Assembly (NCBI RefSeq): GCF_014203355.1
Contig: NZ_JACHIR010000001.1
Location: 4,032,038 to 4,096,037, forward strand
Direction of reading: 5' to 3'
From: Kutzneria kofuensis
GTDB lineage: Bacteria > Actinomycetota > Actinomycetes > Mycobacteriales > Pseudonocardiaceae
DNA length: 64,000 nucleotides
This document shows, piece after piece, positions 31,510-39,555 of the stretch (positions within the stretch are counted from its first letter, which is position 1; each line of letters starts with the position of its first letter). A program made the translations under genes and the position numbers. The notes beneath the pieces are model-generated. The model did no database searches and was not told the origin of the DNA. It saw nothing but the letters and a program-made list of their open reading frames with translations.

Positions 31510-31940
31510 ACCGTCCTGCGGTAGCCCACGAGCGGCAGGACCCGGCTGACTGCCGTCACGGTGACGGCCGCGACGACCACGTGCATCACCAGCAGGCCGG
31601 CGACGTTGATCGCGTCCGCCGCCCCGGTGAGCAGCAGCACGATGTCGGGGATGAACGTCAGGACCGTGACGACCGGCACCAGCACCCGCAGGGTGGCCCG
31701 CGCCCGGGCCGCGTAGCGGCGGACCGCCGCCCAGCCGATCGTGCCGGCGAGGACTCCGATCACCGTCAGCGGCGCGTATGCCACCAGGTCGAGGCCGGTT
31801 CGGGTGCCGTTCGGGTCCAGGGCGAGCGCGCCGAGCGCGACCACGGTGTTCACGGCGATCGAGACGACCGCCGCGGCGGCGATGCCGAGCGTGACGCGGG
31901 CCGCCGAGGTGTCGGCATGCGGGTGGGCATGTGTGCTCAT
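31506..31940 (-). CDS. DUF6069-family four-helix membrane protein
   Basis: A 144-residue protein with four hydrophobic helices and the His-rich N-terminus MSTHAHPHAD. It resembles the DUF6069 family, whose members are often encoded beside a TetR regulator, as here. The ATG at 31940 has GGGAG eight to nine bases upstream. A candidate TetR operator (31960-31974) sits 20 bp before the start codon, so it is probably repressed by the divergent regulator. Function unknown; export or envelope stress is a guess from the context only. Confidence 0.7.
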   Translation of the reverse strand: MSTHAHPHADTSAARVTLGIAAAAVVSIAVNTVVALGALALDPNGTRTGLDLVAYAPLTVIGVLAGTIGWAAVRRYAARARATLRVLVPVVTVLTFIPDIVLLLTGAADAINVAGLLVMHVVVAAVTVTAVSRVLPLVGYRRTV

Positions 31941-31959
31941 GATCGAACTCCCTAGAAGT

Positions 31960-32038
31960 GGATAGCTCTGCTCCGTTTCCCCACCCGACGGTAGCAGCGA
32001 AAACGGATACGAGCTATCCACATGGACAACTCTGATCC
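31960..32038. promoter_or_regulatory. three copies of a GGATA-N5-TATCC operator
   Basis: Copies: GGATAGCTCTGCTCC (31960-31974), GGATACGAGCTATCC (32005-32019, perfect 5-5-5 palindrome), GGACAACTCTGATCC (32024-32038). Flanks also match (TCCGTTT or AAACGGA). They lie between the divergent DUF6069 and TetR genes, where a TetR dimer would be expected to bind and repress both. Confidence 0.65.
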
Positions 32039-32060
32039 GTTTGACAGCTACGATGAGCCC

Positions 32061-32717
32061 ATGGTCGGGTCGAAACCACTGCGCCGGGACGCCGAGCGCA
32101 ACCGGCAGCGCATCCTCGCCGCCGCGAACGCGCTGGTCGCCGAGGTCGGCCTGGACATCACCCACAACGACATCGCCCGCGCCGCCGAGGTCGGCGTCGG
32201 CACCGTCTACCGGCGCTTCCCGGACCGGCAGGAGCTCATCGACGAGCTGTTCGACGAGCGGGTGGACCGGATCATCGCCCTCGTCGACGAGGCTCGTCGG
32301 ATCGAGGACCCGTGGCAGGCCCTGTGCGCGTTCGTCACCGGCAATCTCGAACTCCAGGCCGGCGACCGGGGCCTGAAGGACCTGATGGTCGGCAACGGCC
32401 GGGCCACCGAGCTGGCCAAGCGGGCCCAGCGCCGGATCGGCCCGGCGGTGCGGGAACTGGTCAAGCGAGCGCACGCCGCCGGGCAGCTGCGCCCCGACGT
32501 GGGCGTCGAGGACTTCCCGCTGATCCAGGAGATGGTCGGCGCGGTGATGGAAGCCGCCCGCCACATCGACCCCGACCTGTGGCGGCGGGCGCTGGCGCTG
32601 GTCCTGGACGGCTATCGGGCGGACGCCCGGCAGCGGGAGCCGCTGCCGGGCGCCACGCCCACGCCGGAGCAGATCGAGCAGGTGCTGACCCACTCCCGCC
32701 CGGCGCCCCGCCGCTAG
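32061..32717 (+). CDS. TetR-family transcriptional regulator
   Basis: A 218-residue regulator with a normal TetR helix-turn-helix (RRDAERNRQRILAAANALVAE, then DIARAAEVGVGTVYRRFPDRQEL) and a helical ligand-binding part. The start at ATG 32061 puts the DNA-binding domain near residue 8, as usual, and keeps all three candidate operators upstream. An ATG at 32022 would put one operator inside the coding region. It probably represses itself and the divergent DUF6069 gene. Its stop shares CTAG with the convergent osmoprotectant-binding protein gene. Confidence 0.9.
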   Translation: MVGSKPLRRDAERNRQRILAAANALVAEVGLDITHNDIARAAEVGVGTVYRRFPDRQELIDELFDERVDRIIALVDEARRIEDPWQALCAFVTGNLELQAGDRGLKDLMVGNGRATELAKRAQRRIGPAVRELVKRAHAAGQLRPDVGVEDFPLIQEMVGAVMEAARHIDPDLWRRALALVLDGYRADARQREPLPGATPTPEQIEQVLTHSRPAPRR

Positions 32718-33676
32718 GCGTTGCTGTCCGGCACGTCCCTGCTGGTCACGAAGCCTTCCCGGACCAGCCAGTCCCGAGCCACGTCGGCCGGGTCCCTGCC
32801 CTGCACGTCCACCTGGGCGTTCAGCTTCTGCATGGTCTCGTTGTCCAGCTTCGCCGACACCGGCTCGAGCACCTGCTCGATCTGCGGGTGCTCGGCCAGC
32901 ACGCTGGACCGAACCGTCAACGCCGCGTTGTACTGCGGGAAGAAGTGCTGGTCGTCGTCGAGCACCTGCAGGTTCAGCGACAGGATCCGGGCGTCGGTGG
33001 TGAACACCTCGCCCCAGTTGCACGCCTTCGCGTCCTTGGTCGCCTGGTAGACCGCGCCGACGCCGAGGATCTTCACGTTGTCCGACGGGATGCCGTACTT
33101 CTTCACCATGCCCGGGAAGCCGTCGTTGCGGCTGGCGAACTCGGTCTCCAGGCAGAACGTCACCGCGGCCGGGTCGAGCCTGGCCAGCTGCGACAGCGTG
33201 TGCACGCCGTACTTCTTGATCACGTCGGTGTTGGCGGCGATGGCGTACTTGTCGTTGACCGGGGACATCGCGATCCAGCTGACGCCGTTGGCCTTGTCGG
33301 CGTCGCGCACCTTGTCGAACTGCTCCCGCGGATCCACGATCACGTCGTTGTGGCCGAGGTAGCTGATCCACGCCGTACCGGTGTACTCCCAGGACAGGTC
33401 GATCTGCCCGGCCAGCATCGCGTTGCGGGCCGAGTTGGAGCCCTGGATGTTGGTCAGGTCGCTGACCTGCGCACCGGCCGCGGACAGCGCCAGCTCGGCG
33501 ATGTAGCCCAGCACGATGTTCTCGGTGAAGTCCTTGGACCCGACGGCCAGGTGCACGCCGGACAGCACGGGTTTGATCGATCCCGGTCCGACCGCGACCG
33601 GCACGGTCGAGCCGGAGCTCAGGCCGCATCCCGTGAGCAGCGTCCCGACCAGGGCCAACGCCACCAGCTTCCTCAT
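32714..33676 (-). CDS. osmoprotectant ABC transporter substrate-binding lipoprotein
   Basis: A 320-residue lipoprotein (signal peptide with lipobox LLTGCG, Cys17). The body is of the OpuAC/OpuCC type that binds glycine betaine, choline or related quaternary amines: GSKDFTENIVLGYIAELAL, WEYTGTAWI, and aromatic residues expected to form the cation cage. The gene is the last of four overlapping genes (36176 to 32714), so the set is a complete transporter. Confidence 0.93.
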   Translation of the reverse strand: MRKLVALALVGTLLTGCGLSSGSTVPVAVGPGSIKPVLSGVHLAVGSKDFTENIVLGYIAELALSAAGAQVSDLTNIQGSNSARNAMLAGQIDLSWEYTGTAWISYLGHNDVIVDPREQFDKVRDADKANGVSWIAMSPVNDKYAIAANTDVIKKYGVHTLSQLARLDPAAVTFCLETEFASRNDGFPGMVKKYGIPSDNVKILGVGAVYQATKDAKACNWGEVFTTDARILSLNLQVLDDDQHFFPQYNAALTVRSSVLAEHPQIEQVLEPVSAKLDNETMQKLNAQVDVQGRDPADVARDWLVREGFVTSRDVPDSNA

Positions 33677-34410
33677 CGCAGCCCCTTCGGTCCGAGAAAC
33701 TCCTCCGCCAGCCCGCCGAGCCAGTCGACGAGCAGTGCCAGCGCCATCGCCAGCACCGCGCCGACCACCAGCACCGAGTAGCGGGCCAGCTTGTCGCCGG
33801 TGTCGATCAGCACGCCGAGGCCGCCGCCGGCGACGAAAAACGCCAGCGTCGCGGTGCCCACCGCCAGCACGAGCGAGGTGCGCAGGCCGGCCAGGATCAG
33901 CGGCACGGCCAGCGGCAGCTCGATCCGGCGCAGCACCGCCGAAGCCGACATGCCGATGCCGCGGCCGGCCTCGATCAGCGCCGGGTCGACCTGCCGGATG
34001 CCGACGATGGTGTTGCGCAGCACCGGAAGCAGCGAGTACAGCGCGATCGGCAGCGCCGCGACCCAGAACCCGGTGCTGGCGGTGGCCAGGAAGAACAGCA
34101 CCAGCACGCCGATCGCCGGCGCCGCCTGCCCGATGTTGGCCAGCGTCAGCACGACCGGGGCGGCGAACCGGGCCCAGCGCCTGGTCAGCACGACGCCGAG
34201 CGGCACGCCGATCAGCACCACGATGGCCGTGACGGCGACCGCCAGCAGCAGGTGCTGCCAGGTGAGGTCCAGCAGCGTCGAGAGGTTGAGGTTGCGCTGC
34301 TCGATGTCGTCCAGCCGCCGGGTGGCCGCCCACACCAGCACGCCGGCGACCACCACGAGCACCACCACCGGCTGCGCGAACATCCGGATCCGGTCGGAGC
34401 GGTCAGCCAT
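33673..34410 (-). CDS. osmoprotectant ABC transporter permease
   Basis: A 245-residue permease with five to six membrane helices and the BPD_transp_1 EAA-type loop (DPALIEAGRGIGMSASAVLRRIELPLA). It would form the channel for the betaine-type solute together with the second permease. It overlaps the ATPase gene by 8 bp and the binding-protein gene by 4 bp, which indicates translational coupling in one operon. Confidence 0.92.
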   Translation of the reverse strand: MADRSDRIRMFAQPVVVLVVVAGVLVWAATRRLDDIEQRNLNLSTLLDLTWQHLLLAVAVTAIVVLIGVPLGVVLTRRWARFAAPVVLTLANIGQAAPAIGVLVLFFLATASTGFWVAALPIALYSLLPVLRNTIVGIRQVDPALIEAGRGIGMSASAVLRRIELPLAVPLILAGLRTSLVLAVGTATLAFFVAGGGLGVLIDTGDKLARYSVLVVGAVLAMALALLVDWLGGLAEEFLGPKGLR

Positions 34411-35536
34411 GCTCGTGCTCCTCGCGCAGCTTGCGGACGGTGTCCATCACGGTGTCGATGCCGACCGCGCCGACGTACTCGCCGCGCGTGCCGACGACCG
34501 GCACCGAGCCGCCCTCGGCGAGGATCGCCTCCAGCGCGTCCTGCACCGTGGACTGCCGGGTGACCAGGTCGTTCACCGGGCGGCCGACCGTGCCCAGCGA
34601 CCCGTCGTTGAGGTCCCGGAGGTGCACCCAGCGCTTCGGCCGGCGCCGGCTGTCCAGCACGAGCGCGTACTTCCGGTTCTTCGCGTCCAGCCGAGCCCGC
34701 ACGTCCTCGGGCCGCTCGTCGATGATCGCGGTCTCGGTCTCGTCCAGCTCGATGTCCCGAACCCGCAGCAATGTCAGCTGCTTGAGCGACGCGCCGGCGC
34801 CGACGAAGCCGGCCACGGTGTCGTTGGCCGGGGCGGCCAGGATGGCTTCCGGGGTGTCGAACTGAAGGATGCTCGACCGCGGCCCCAGCACCGCGATCCG
34901 GTCGCCCAGCTTCACGGCCTCGTCGAAGTCGTGGGTGACGAACACGATCGTCTTGTGCAGCTCGGACTGCAGCGACAGCAGCTCGTCCTGCAGGTTGCCG
35001 CGGGTGATCGGGTCGACCGCGCCGAACGGCTCGTCCATCAGCAGCACCGGTGGATCGGCGGCCAGTGCCCGCGCGACGCCGACACGCTGCTGCTGGCCGC
35101 CGGACAGCTGCCGCGGGAACCGGTCGTGGAACTCGCCCGCGTCCAGCCCGACCAGCTCCAGCATCTCGTCCACCCGCGCGGACGTCTTCGCCTTCGGCCA
35201 GCCGAGCAGGCCCGGCACCAGGCCGATGTTCTGCCCGACGGTCAGGTGCGGGAACAGCCCCGCCTGCTGGATCGCGTAGCCGATGCCGCGGCGCAGCTCG
35301 TCCGCGTCGAGCGAGAGCGCGTCCTGGCCGCCGATGGTGATCCGGCCGGACGAGGGCTCGATCAGCCGGTTGATCATCTTCATGGTGGTGGTCTTGCCGC
35401 AGCCGGACGGTCCCACGAACACCACGATCTCGCCGGCCGCGATGTTCATGCTGAAGTCCTCGACCGCCGCCTTCCCGGCGCCCGGGTAGCGCTTGGTCAC
35501 GTGTTCGAGCTGGATGTCGACGGCCTGGTCAGTCAC
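34403..35536 (-). CDS. osmoprotectant ABC transporter ATP-binding protein with CBS domains
   Basis: A 377-residue ATPase of the OpuCA/ProV type. Walker A is VGPSGCGKTTTMKM, the signature is LSGGQQQRVGVARAL, Walker B is VLLMDEPFGAVDP, and the switch His is in VTHDFDEA. Residues about 240-377 carry a CBS pair (LVLDSRRRPKRWVHLRDL, AILAEGGSVPVVGTRGEYVGAV), which in OpuA-type systems senses ionic strength. GTG 35536 is the start and overlaps the upstream permease by 8 bp. Confidence 0.95.
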   Translation of the reverse strand: MTDQAVDIQLEHVTKRYPGAGKAAVEDFSMNIAAGEIVVFVGPSGCGKTTTMKMINRLIEPSSGRITIGGQDALSLDADELRRGIGYAIQQAGLFPHLTVGQNIGLVPGLLGWPKAKTSARVDEMLELVGLDAGEFHDRFPRQLSGGQQQRVGVARALAADPPVLLMDEPFGAVDPITRGNLQDELLSLQSELHKTIVFVTHDFDEAVKLGDRIAVLGPRSSILQFDTPEAILAAPANDTVAGFVGAGASLKQLTLLRVRDIELDETETAIIDERPEDVRARLDAKNRKYALVLDSRRRPKRWVHLRDLNDGSLGTVGRPVNDLVTRQSTVQDALEAILAEGGSVPVVGTRGEYVGAVGIDTVMDTVRKLREEHEHG

Positions 35537-36176
35537 GGATGCCCCTCGATGTGGTCAGCCGGCCGACGAGCACGTAGACGCCGTCCAGCAGCAGTGCGAT
35601 CACGATCACGCCGACGGTGCCGACCAGCGCGAGGTCGACGGCGTTGGCGCTGCCCACCCGGGACAGCCCGCTGAAGATCAGGTTGCCGAGCCCGGGACCC
35701 TTCACGTACGCGGCGATGGCCGCGATGCCCATCAGCAGCTGGGTGCTGACCCGCATGCCGGCGAGGATCGCCGGCCAGGCCAGCCGCAGTTCGACGCCGG
35801 TCAGCACGCGCAGCCGACCCATGCCGATGCCGCGCGCCGCGTCCACCACGGCCGGGTCGACCCCGTTCAGCCCGACGACCGTGTTCCGCACGATCGGCAG
35901 CAGCGCGTACAGGACGAGCGCGACCATCGTCGGCGGCACGCCCAACCCCAGCACCGGGATGAGCAGGCCCAGCAGCGCGAACGACGGGATTGTCAGGATC
36001 GCGCTGGTCAGCGCCGTCGCCACCGCGGAGCCGACGGGACTTCGGTAGACGGCGACGCCCAGCCCGACCCCGAGCACGGTCGCGAGCAGTGTGGCCTGAA
36101 CCACGGCACTGGCGTGCAGGTAGGAGTCCATCAGCAAGGCCTGCCAGCGTGCGGTCACGTACGTCCACAGAGCCAT
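35529..36176 (-). CDS. osmoprotectant ABC transporter permease, first gene of operon
   Basis: A 215-residue permease with about five membrane helices and the EAA-type loop (DPAVVDAARGIGMGRLRVLTGVEL). It forms a heterodimeric channel with the other permease. ATG 36176 (MALWTYVTARW) is preferred; a further 18 bp of open frame upstream is not conserved-looking. The palindrome GTGGTAAACCAC lies 27 bp upstream and may be its operator. The operon order is permease, ATPase, permease, binding protein. Confidence 0.9.
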   Translation of the reverse strand: MALWTYVTARWQALLMDSYLHASAVVQATLLATVLGVGLGVAVYRSPVGSAVATALTSAILTIPSFALLGLLIPVLGLGVPPTMVALVLYALLPIVRNTVVGLNGVDPAVVDAARGIGMGRLRVLTGVELRLAWPAILAGMRVSTQLLMGIAAIAAYVKGPGLGNLIFSGLSRVGSANAVDLALVGTVGVIVIALLLDGVYVLVGRLTTSRGIRD

Positions 36177-36202
36177 GACATGACGGGTACCCAAATGGAG
36201 TA

Positions 36203-36214
36203 GTGGTAAACCAC
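36203..36214. promoter_or_regulatory. palindrome GTGGTAAACCAC between divergent genes
   Basis: A 12-bp palindrome (arms GTGGT/ACCAC, outer flanks AATGG at 36194-36198 and CCATT at 36214-36218 also symmetric) between the leftward osmoprotectant operon and the rightward copper-locus gene. A repressor such as a GntR-type protein could bind it; the regulator is not identified. Confidence 0.4.
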
Positions 36215-36253
36215 CATTCGGAACGAAGCCGAGGAGCCCTTACGCTCACCCAC

Positions 36254-36775
36254 GTGTCCCGACGGCAGCAACTCACCGGCCCCGTGCGCGTGCTGCGCGG
36301 CGCCATGCTGGCCGTCAGTTCGACCACCCTGGCGGTGACCGCGCACGGCGTCGCGGGCGGGGGCTGGCCGGAAACGCTGCCGGTGCTGCCGTTGAGCCTG
36401 CTCATCGCGCTGGCCGGCACCGCACTCGCGGACCGCTGGCGCAGCAGCTGGACGATCATCGGCGCGCTCGGCGCCACCGAGTTGGCCCAGCACGTGTTGT
36501 TGTCCGTGATGCACGGTGAATCGCTGTTCGGCTCCGGCCTGATGACGTCCGCACACGGGGTCGCGCTGGTGCTGACCGCCGTGCTGCTGGCCAAGGCCGA
36601 CGCCGCGATCGTCGCGGTCGCGGGCGCGGTGCGCCGGCTGCTGCCGGTCGTGCCGTCCTTCCCGCATCCCGACCGGATCGCCGCCGCGCCGGTGCCTGCC
36701 CTGCCGGCCGGTCACGTCCTCGACGTGCTGCTGCGCCGGGCGCTCGGCCGCCGCGGTCCCCCGGTTCTCTCCTGA
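36254..36775 (+). CDS. four-helix membrane protein of the copper locus
   Basis: A 173-residue protein with about four hydrophobic helices (AMLAVSSTTLAVTAHGVAG, LPLSLLIALAGTAL, IIGALGATELAQHVLLSV, and GVALVLTAVLLAKADAAIVAV). GTG 36254 (VSRRQQLTGPVRVLRG) is chosen because the alternative GTG at 36203 lies inside a palindromic operator. His residues appear in the helices (TAHGV, AQHVLLSVMHGE, SAHGV), which could bind copper. It lies 45 bp upstream of ycnI, so it is probably part of the same copper-handling operon. The family is not recognised with confidence. Confidence 0.6.
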   Translation: MSRRQQLTGPVRVLRGAMLAVSSTTLAVTAHGVAGGGWPETLPVLPLSLLIALAGTALADRWRSSWTIIGALGATELAQHVLLSVMHGESLFGSGLMTSAHGVALVLTAVLLAKADAAIVAVAGAVRRLLPVVPSFPHPDRIAAAPVPALPAGHVLDVLLRRALGRRGPPVLS

Positions 36776-36820
36776 ATCCCCTACACCCCAGTCATTTCCC
36801 ATTCAGGAGAGAACACAGCC

Positions 36821-37600
36821 ATGTCCACAACTCGCTTCGCGCTGCGTGTCGGCGGCGTGCTCGCCGCCGCCGCGGTGGTCGCGCTGGCCGGCGCCCCGGG
36901 CGCGTCCGCGCACGTCACCGCCAACGTCACGACCGCCGTCCAGGGCAGCTACGCCAAGATCACCTTCCGGGTCCCCAACGAGGAGGACAACGCCGGCACC
37001 GTGAAGGTGCAGGTCACCTTCCCCGACTCGTACCCGATCCCGGGCGCGTCGGTGAAGCCGGTGCCCGGCTGGAAGTCGCAGATCGACGTCGAGCCGCTGG
37101 CCAAGCCGGTCAAGGAGAACAACTCCGACGTGAAGAACGCGGTCAAGACGATCACCTGGACCGCCGACCCCGGCACCCGGGTCAACCCCGGCGAGTTCCA
37201 GGAGTTCGACGTGTCGGCCGGGCCGATGCCCGACGACACCGACGAGCTGCTGTTCCCGGCCGTGCAGACCTACGACAACGGCGTCGTCGTGAACTGGACC
37301 GACCAGCCGGCGGCGGCCGGTCAGCCCAAGCCCGAGCACCCGGCGCCGTCGATCAAGCTGCAGACCAAGCCGAACGCTCCCGGCGCGATGGACATGTCGT
37401 CCATGGGATCGACCGGCGGCGTCACCGACACCGCGTCCAGCACGACCGTCTCCGACAACACCGCCCGCTGGCTCGGCGGCGCCGGCCTGCTGGTCGGCGC
37501 GATCGGCGTCGGTTTCGGCGTCGGCGCCGTGCTGCGCAGCCGTCGCCCGGCGACGGCGTCCGTGGCCACCCCCAAGGAAGACGGAGGCAAGTCGGAGTGA
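36821..37600 (+). CDS. ycnI: YcnI-family (DUF1775) copper-binding protein
   Basis: A 259-residue exported protein. After signal-peptide cleavage the mature chain begins AHVTANV, so the His at its start can form the copper brace of the DUF1775 family, with the Trp in VPGWKSQIDV nearby. The ectodomain ends at about 165; a linker rich in Met, Ser and Pro (AMDMSSMGSTGG) is followed by a C-terminal membrane helix. YcnI proteins bind Cu(II) in the periplasm or cell wall and work with CopC/CopD. GGAGAGAAC lies before ATG 36821. It overlaps copC by 4 bp. Confidence 0.92.
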   Translation: MSTTRFALRVGGVLAAAAVVALAGAPGASAHVTANVTTAVQGSYAKITFRVPNEEDNAGTVKVQVTFPDSYPIPGASVKPVPGWKSQIDVEPLAKPVKENNSDVKNAVKTITWTADPGTRVNPGEFQEFDVSAGPMPDDTDELLFPAVQTYDNGVVVNWTDQPAAAGQPKPEHPAPSIKLQTKPNAPGAMDMSSMGSTGGVTDTASSTTVSDNTARWLGGAGLLVGAIGVGFGVGAVLRSRRPATASVATPKEDGGKSE

Positions 37601-38136
37601 AGCGGCTGCTGGCGTGCCTGCTGCTGGCGGCAGGCGGCATGCTCGGGCTGGCCGGGCCCGCGTTCGCGCACAACGTCCTGGTCGGCAGCGACCCGAAGGA
37701 CGGCGCGTCGGTCGAGGTCGGGCCGTCGACCGTGAGCCTGACCTTCGACCTGCCGATCCAGCAGGGTGACTTCGACGTGATCACCGTCAACGGGCCGGAC
37801 AACACCCGCTGGGAGGCGGGGTCGGCCAAGGTGGACAGCAACGTGATCACCGCGCCGGTGCGGCCGCTCGGCGCGGCCGGCGTGTACACCATCGGCTACC
37901 GGATCCTGTCGGCCGACGGGCATCCGGTGTCCGGCTCGGTGAAGTTCACCCTGACCAAGGCCGGCAACGGCACGCCGGCAACGCCCACCGCCGCGCCCGG
38001 TCCGCAGTCGTCGGGCGGCTCCGGCGACGGATCCGTGCCGGTGTGGCCGTGGATCGTCGGCGGCGTCCTGCTGCTCGGCCTCGGCGTCTTCGTGGCGCTG
38101 CGGATGGGTCGGGTGCCGGAGGACAGCTCGAAGTGA
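37597..38136 (+). CDS. copC: CopC-domain copper-binding protein
   Basis: A 179-residue CopC protein. The signal peptide ends at AFAHNVLVGSDPKDG, so the mature N-terminal His can bind Cu(II), and the second ligand region is DGHPVSGSV. A Gly/Pro/Ser-rich stretch and a C-terminal membrane helix anchor it. It should bind copper outside the membrane and pass it to CopD. GTG 37597 overlaps the ycnI stop by 4 bp; the gene overlaps copD by 4 bp. Confidence 0.94.
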   Translation: MKRLLACLLLAAGGMLGLAGPAFAHNVLVGSDPKDGASVEVGPSTVSLTFDLPIQQGDFDVITVNGPDNTRWEAGSAKVDSNVITAPVRPLGAAGVYTIGYRILSADGHPVSGSVKFTLTKAGNGTPATPTAAPGPQSSGGSGDGSVPVWPWIVGGVLLLGLGVFVALRMGRVPEDSSK

Positions 38137-39167
38137 CCACTCCCCGGACCATCGCGCGGCACAACTACGGGCTCGCCGTCGGCCTGCTGCTCGCGGCCGT
38201 CGCCGGCGCGCTGATCGGGACCTCGCTCACCGGCGAGGCCGCGGCGCCCGGTGTTGTCGAGCCCGGCGCGATGGTCCGGTTCGGGCTGCCCGTCGTTCGG
38301 GTGCTGCTGGACGTGTCGTCCCTGGTGACGGTCGGGCTGAGCCTGCTGCCCATGCTGCTCGGCTTCGACCGTCCCAAGCAGACCGAACCCGTCCTCGACG
38401 TCGCTCGGCGGGCGGCCGTCGTCAGCTCCGCCGCCTGGGCCGTCACCGCCCTGCTGTCGCTGGTGTTCGCCGCCGCCGACCTTCGTCCCGGCGAGATCCC
38501 CACCGTCGGCGCCATCGTCGAGTACGTCTCGTCCATCGGCGCCGGCCAGGCTCTGGTGATCAGCGCCCTGATCGCCCTCGTCTACCTGTTCTTCGCCTTC
38601 TTGGCCCTGCGCCACGGCGAGAAGGTCCCCGCCGAGCTTCGGATCGTGCTCTCCGTCTTCGGCCTGCTCCCCATCCCCGTCACCGGCCACGCCTCCAACT
38701 TCGGCCTGGCCTGGGGCGGCCATGGCCTGACCATGGTGTCCATGGAGCTGCACGTCATGGGCGCCGCCGGCTGGACCGGTGGTCTCCTCGCACTCGGCGT
38801 GCTCGTGCTCACCAACCGGTCGCTACTCGCTCGCGCCCTGCCCAAGTTCTCCCGGCTCGCCACGGTCTGCCTCATCGCCGTCGGCCTCACCGGCCTGGTC
38901 AACGGGGCCATCACCCTCGTCGAGACCCCCGGCGTCAGCATCTGGACCGGCCTGTTCGTCACCCACTACGGCTGGATCGTCCTCGGCAAGATCCTCTGCT
39001 TCGCCGCCCTGGGCCTGCTCGGCGCCAACATCCGCTTCCGCCTCATGCCCCAGGTCGTCCAGCACCAGCGGGTCCCCGCCCTGCTCGGCTGGTTCACCTT
39101 CGAGATCGCCGTGATGGGACTCGCCTACGGCCTGGCCGTCGTCCTCACCCGCGCCCCGGTCGCATGA
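38133..39167 (+). CDS. copD: CopD-family copper import membrane protein
   Basis: A 344-residue protein with about eight membrane helices. His residues in helices and loops (GHASNFGLAWGGHGLTMVSMELHVMGAAGW, and FVTHYGWIVLGKI) match the copper-relay and CopD patterns. It is likely to move copper across the membrane in partnership with CopC/YcnI, as in many actinomycetes. GTG 38133 overlaps copC. The end overlaps the convergent TPR gene by 23 bp. Confidence 0.93.
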   Translation: MTTPRTIARHNYGLAVGLLLAAVAGALIGTSLTGEAAAPGVVEPGAMVRFGLPVVRVLLDVSSLVTVGLSLLPMLLGFDRPKQTEPVLDVARRAAVVSSAAWAVTALLSLVFAAADLRPGEIPTVGAIVEYVSSIGAGQALVISALIALVYLFFAFLALRHGEKVPAELRIVLSVFGLLPIPVTGHASNFGLAWGGHGLTMVSMELHVMGAAGWTGGLLALGVLVLTNRSLLARALPKFSRLATVCLIAVGLTGLVNGAITLVETPGVSIWTGLFVTHYGWIVLGKILCFAALGLLGANIRFRLMPQVVQHQRVPALLGWFTFEIAVMGLAYGLAVVLTRAPVA

Positions 39168-39468
39168 CCTCGGCGGCTTCCTCGGCGCAGGCGGCGGCCT
39201 CGTCGTCCAGGCCGATTCCGGCGTAGTAGCTGCTCAGGGTGGTCAAAGCGTCGGCGAGCTCGGAGCGGTGGTCGGCGACGAGGCGCCAGGTCTCGACGGC
39301 TTCCTCGGCGGTCGCCACGGCGTCGGGGTATTCGCCGTGGTCGTTGTAGGCGACGCCGAGCCGGGTCAAGGCCGTGGCCAGGTCGGTGCGACGCGAGGGG
39401 TCCTCGGCCGCGCGGGCACGACACTTCTCGACCGTCTCCTGCAACGCCGCGACCGTCTCCGCACTCAT
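39145..39468 (-). CDS. small TPR protein
   Basis: A 107-residue protein of two to three tetratricopeptide-like repeats (TALTRLGVAYNDHGEYPDAVATAEEAVETW, and ALTTLSSYYAGIGLDDEAAACAEEAAEVM). The repeats suggest protein-protein interaction. ATG 39468 is preferred because GGGGAGG lies five bases upstream; an upstream start at 39522 lacks this. Its 3' end overlaps copD by 23 bp on the opposite strand. It may be a leftover part of a larger TPR regulator, since related repeats are usually found in longer proteins. Confidence 0.65.
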   Translation of the reverse strand: MSAETVAALQETVEKCRARAAEDPSRRTDLATALTRLGVAYNDHGEYPDAVATAEEAVETWRLVADHRSELADALTTLSSYYAGIGLDDEAAACAEEAAEVMRPGRG

Positions 39469-39555
39469 GCCGGCCTCCCCGCGACGGATCATAGGGTGCG
39501 TAACCCGCCGGGCGTCCCGCAAAACCGGGGCTGGGATGTCGAATGCGTCGAAACC

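Noticed and set aside
36203-36253. GTG at 36203 as start of the copper-locus membrane protein
   Set aside because: It lies inside a palindromic operator candidate, lacks a ribosome site, and adds a non-hydrophobic tail.
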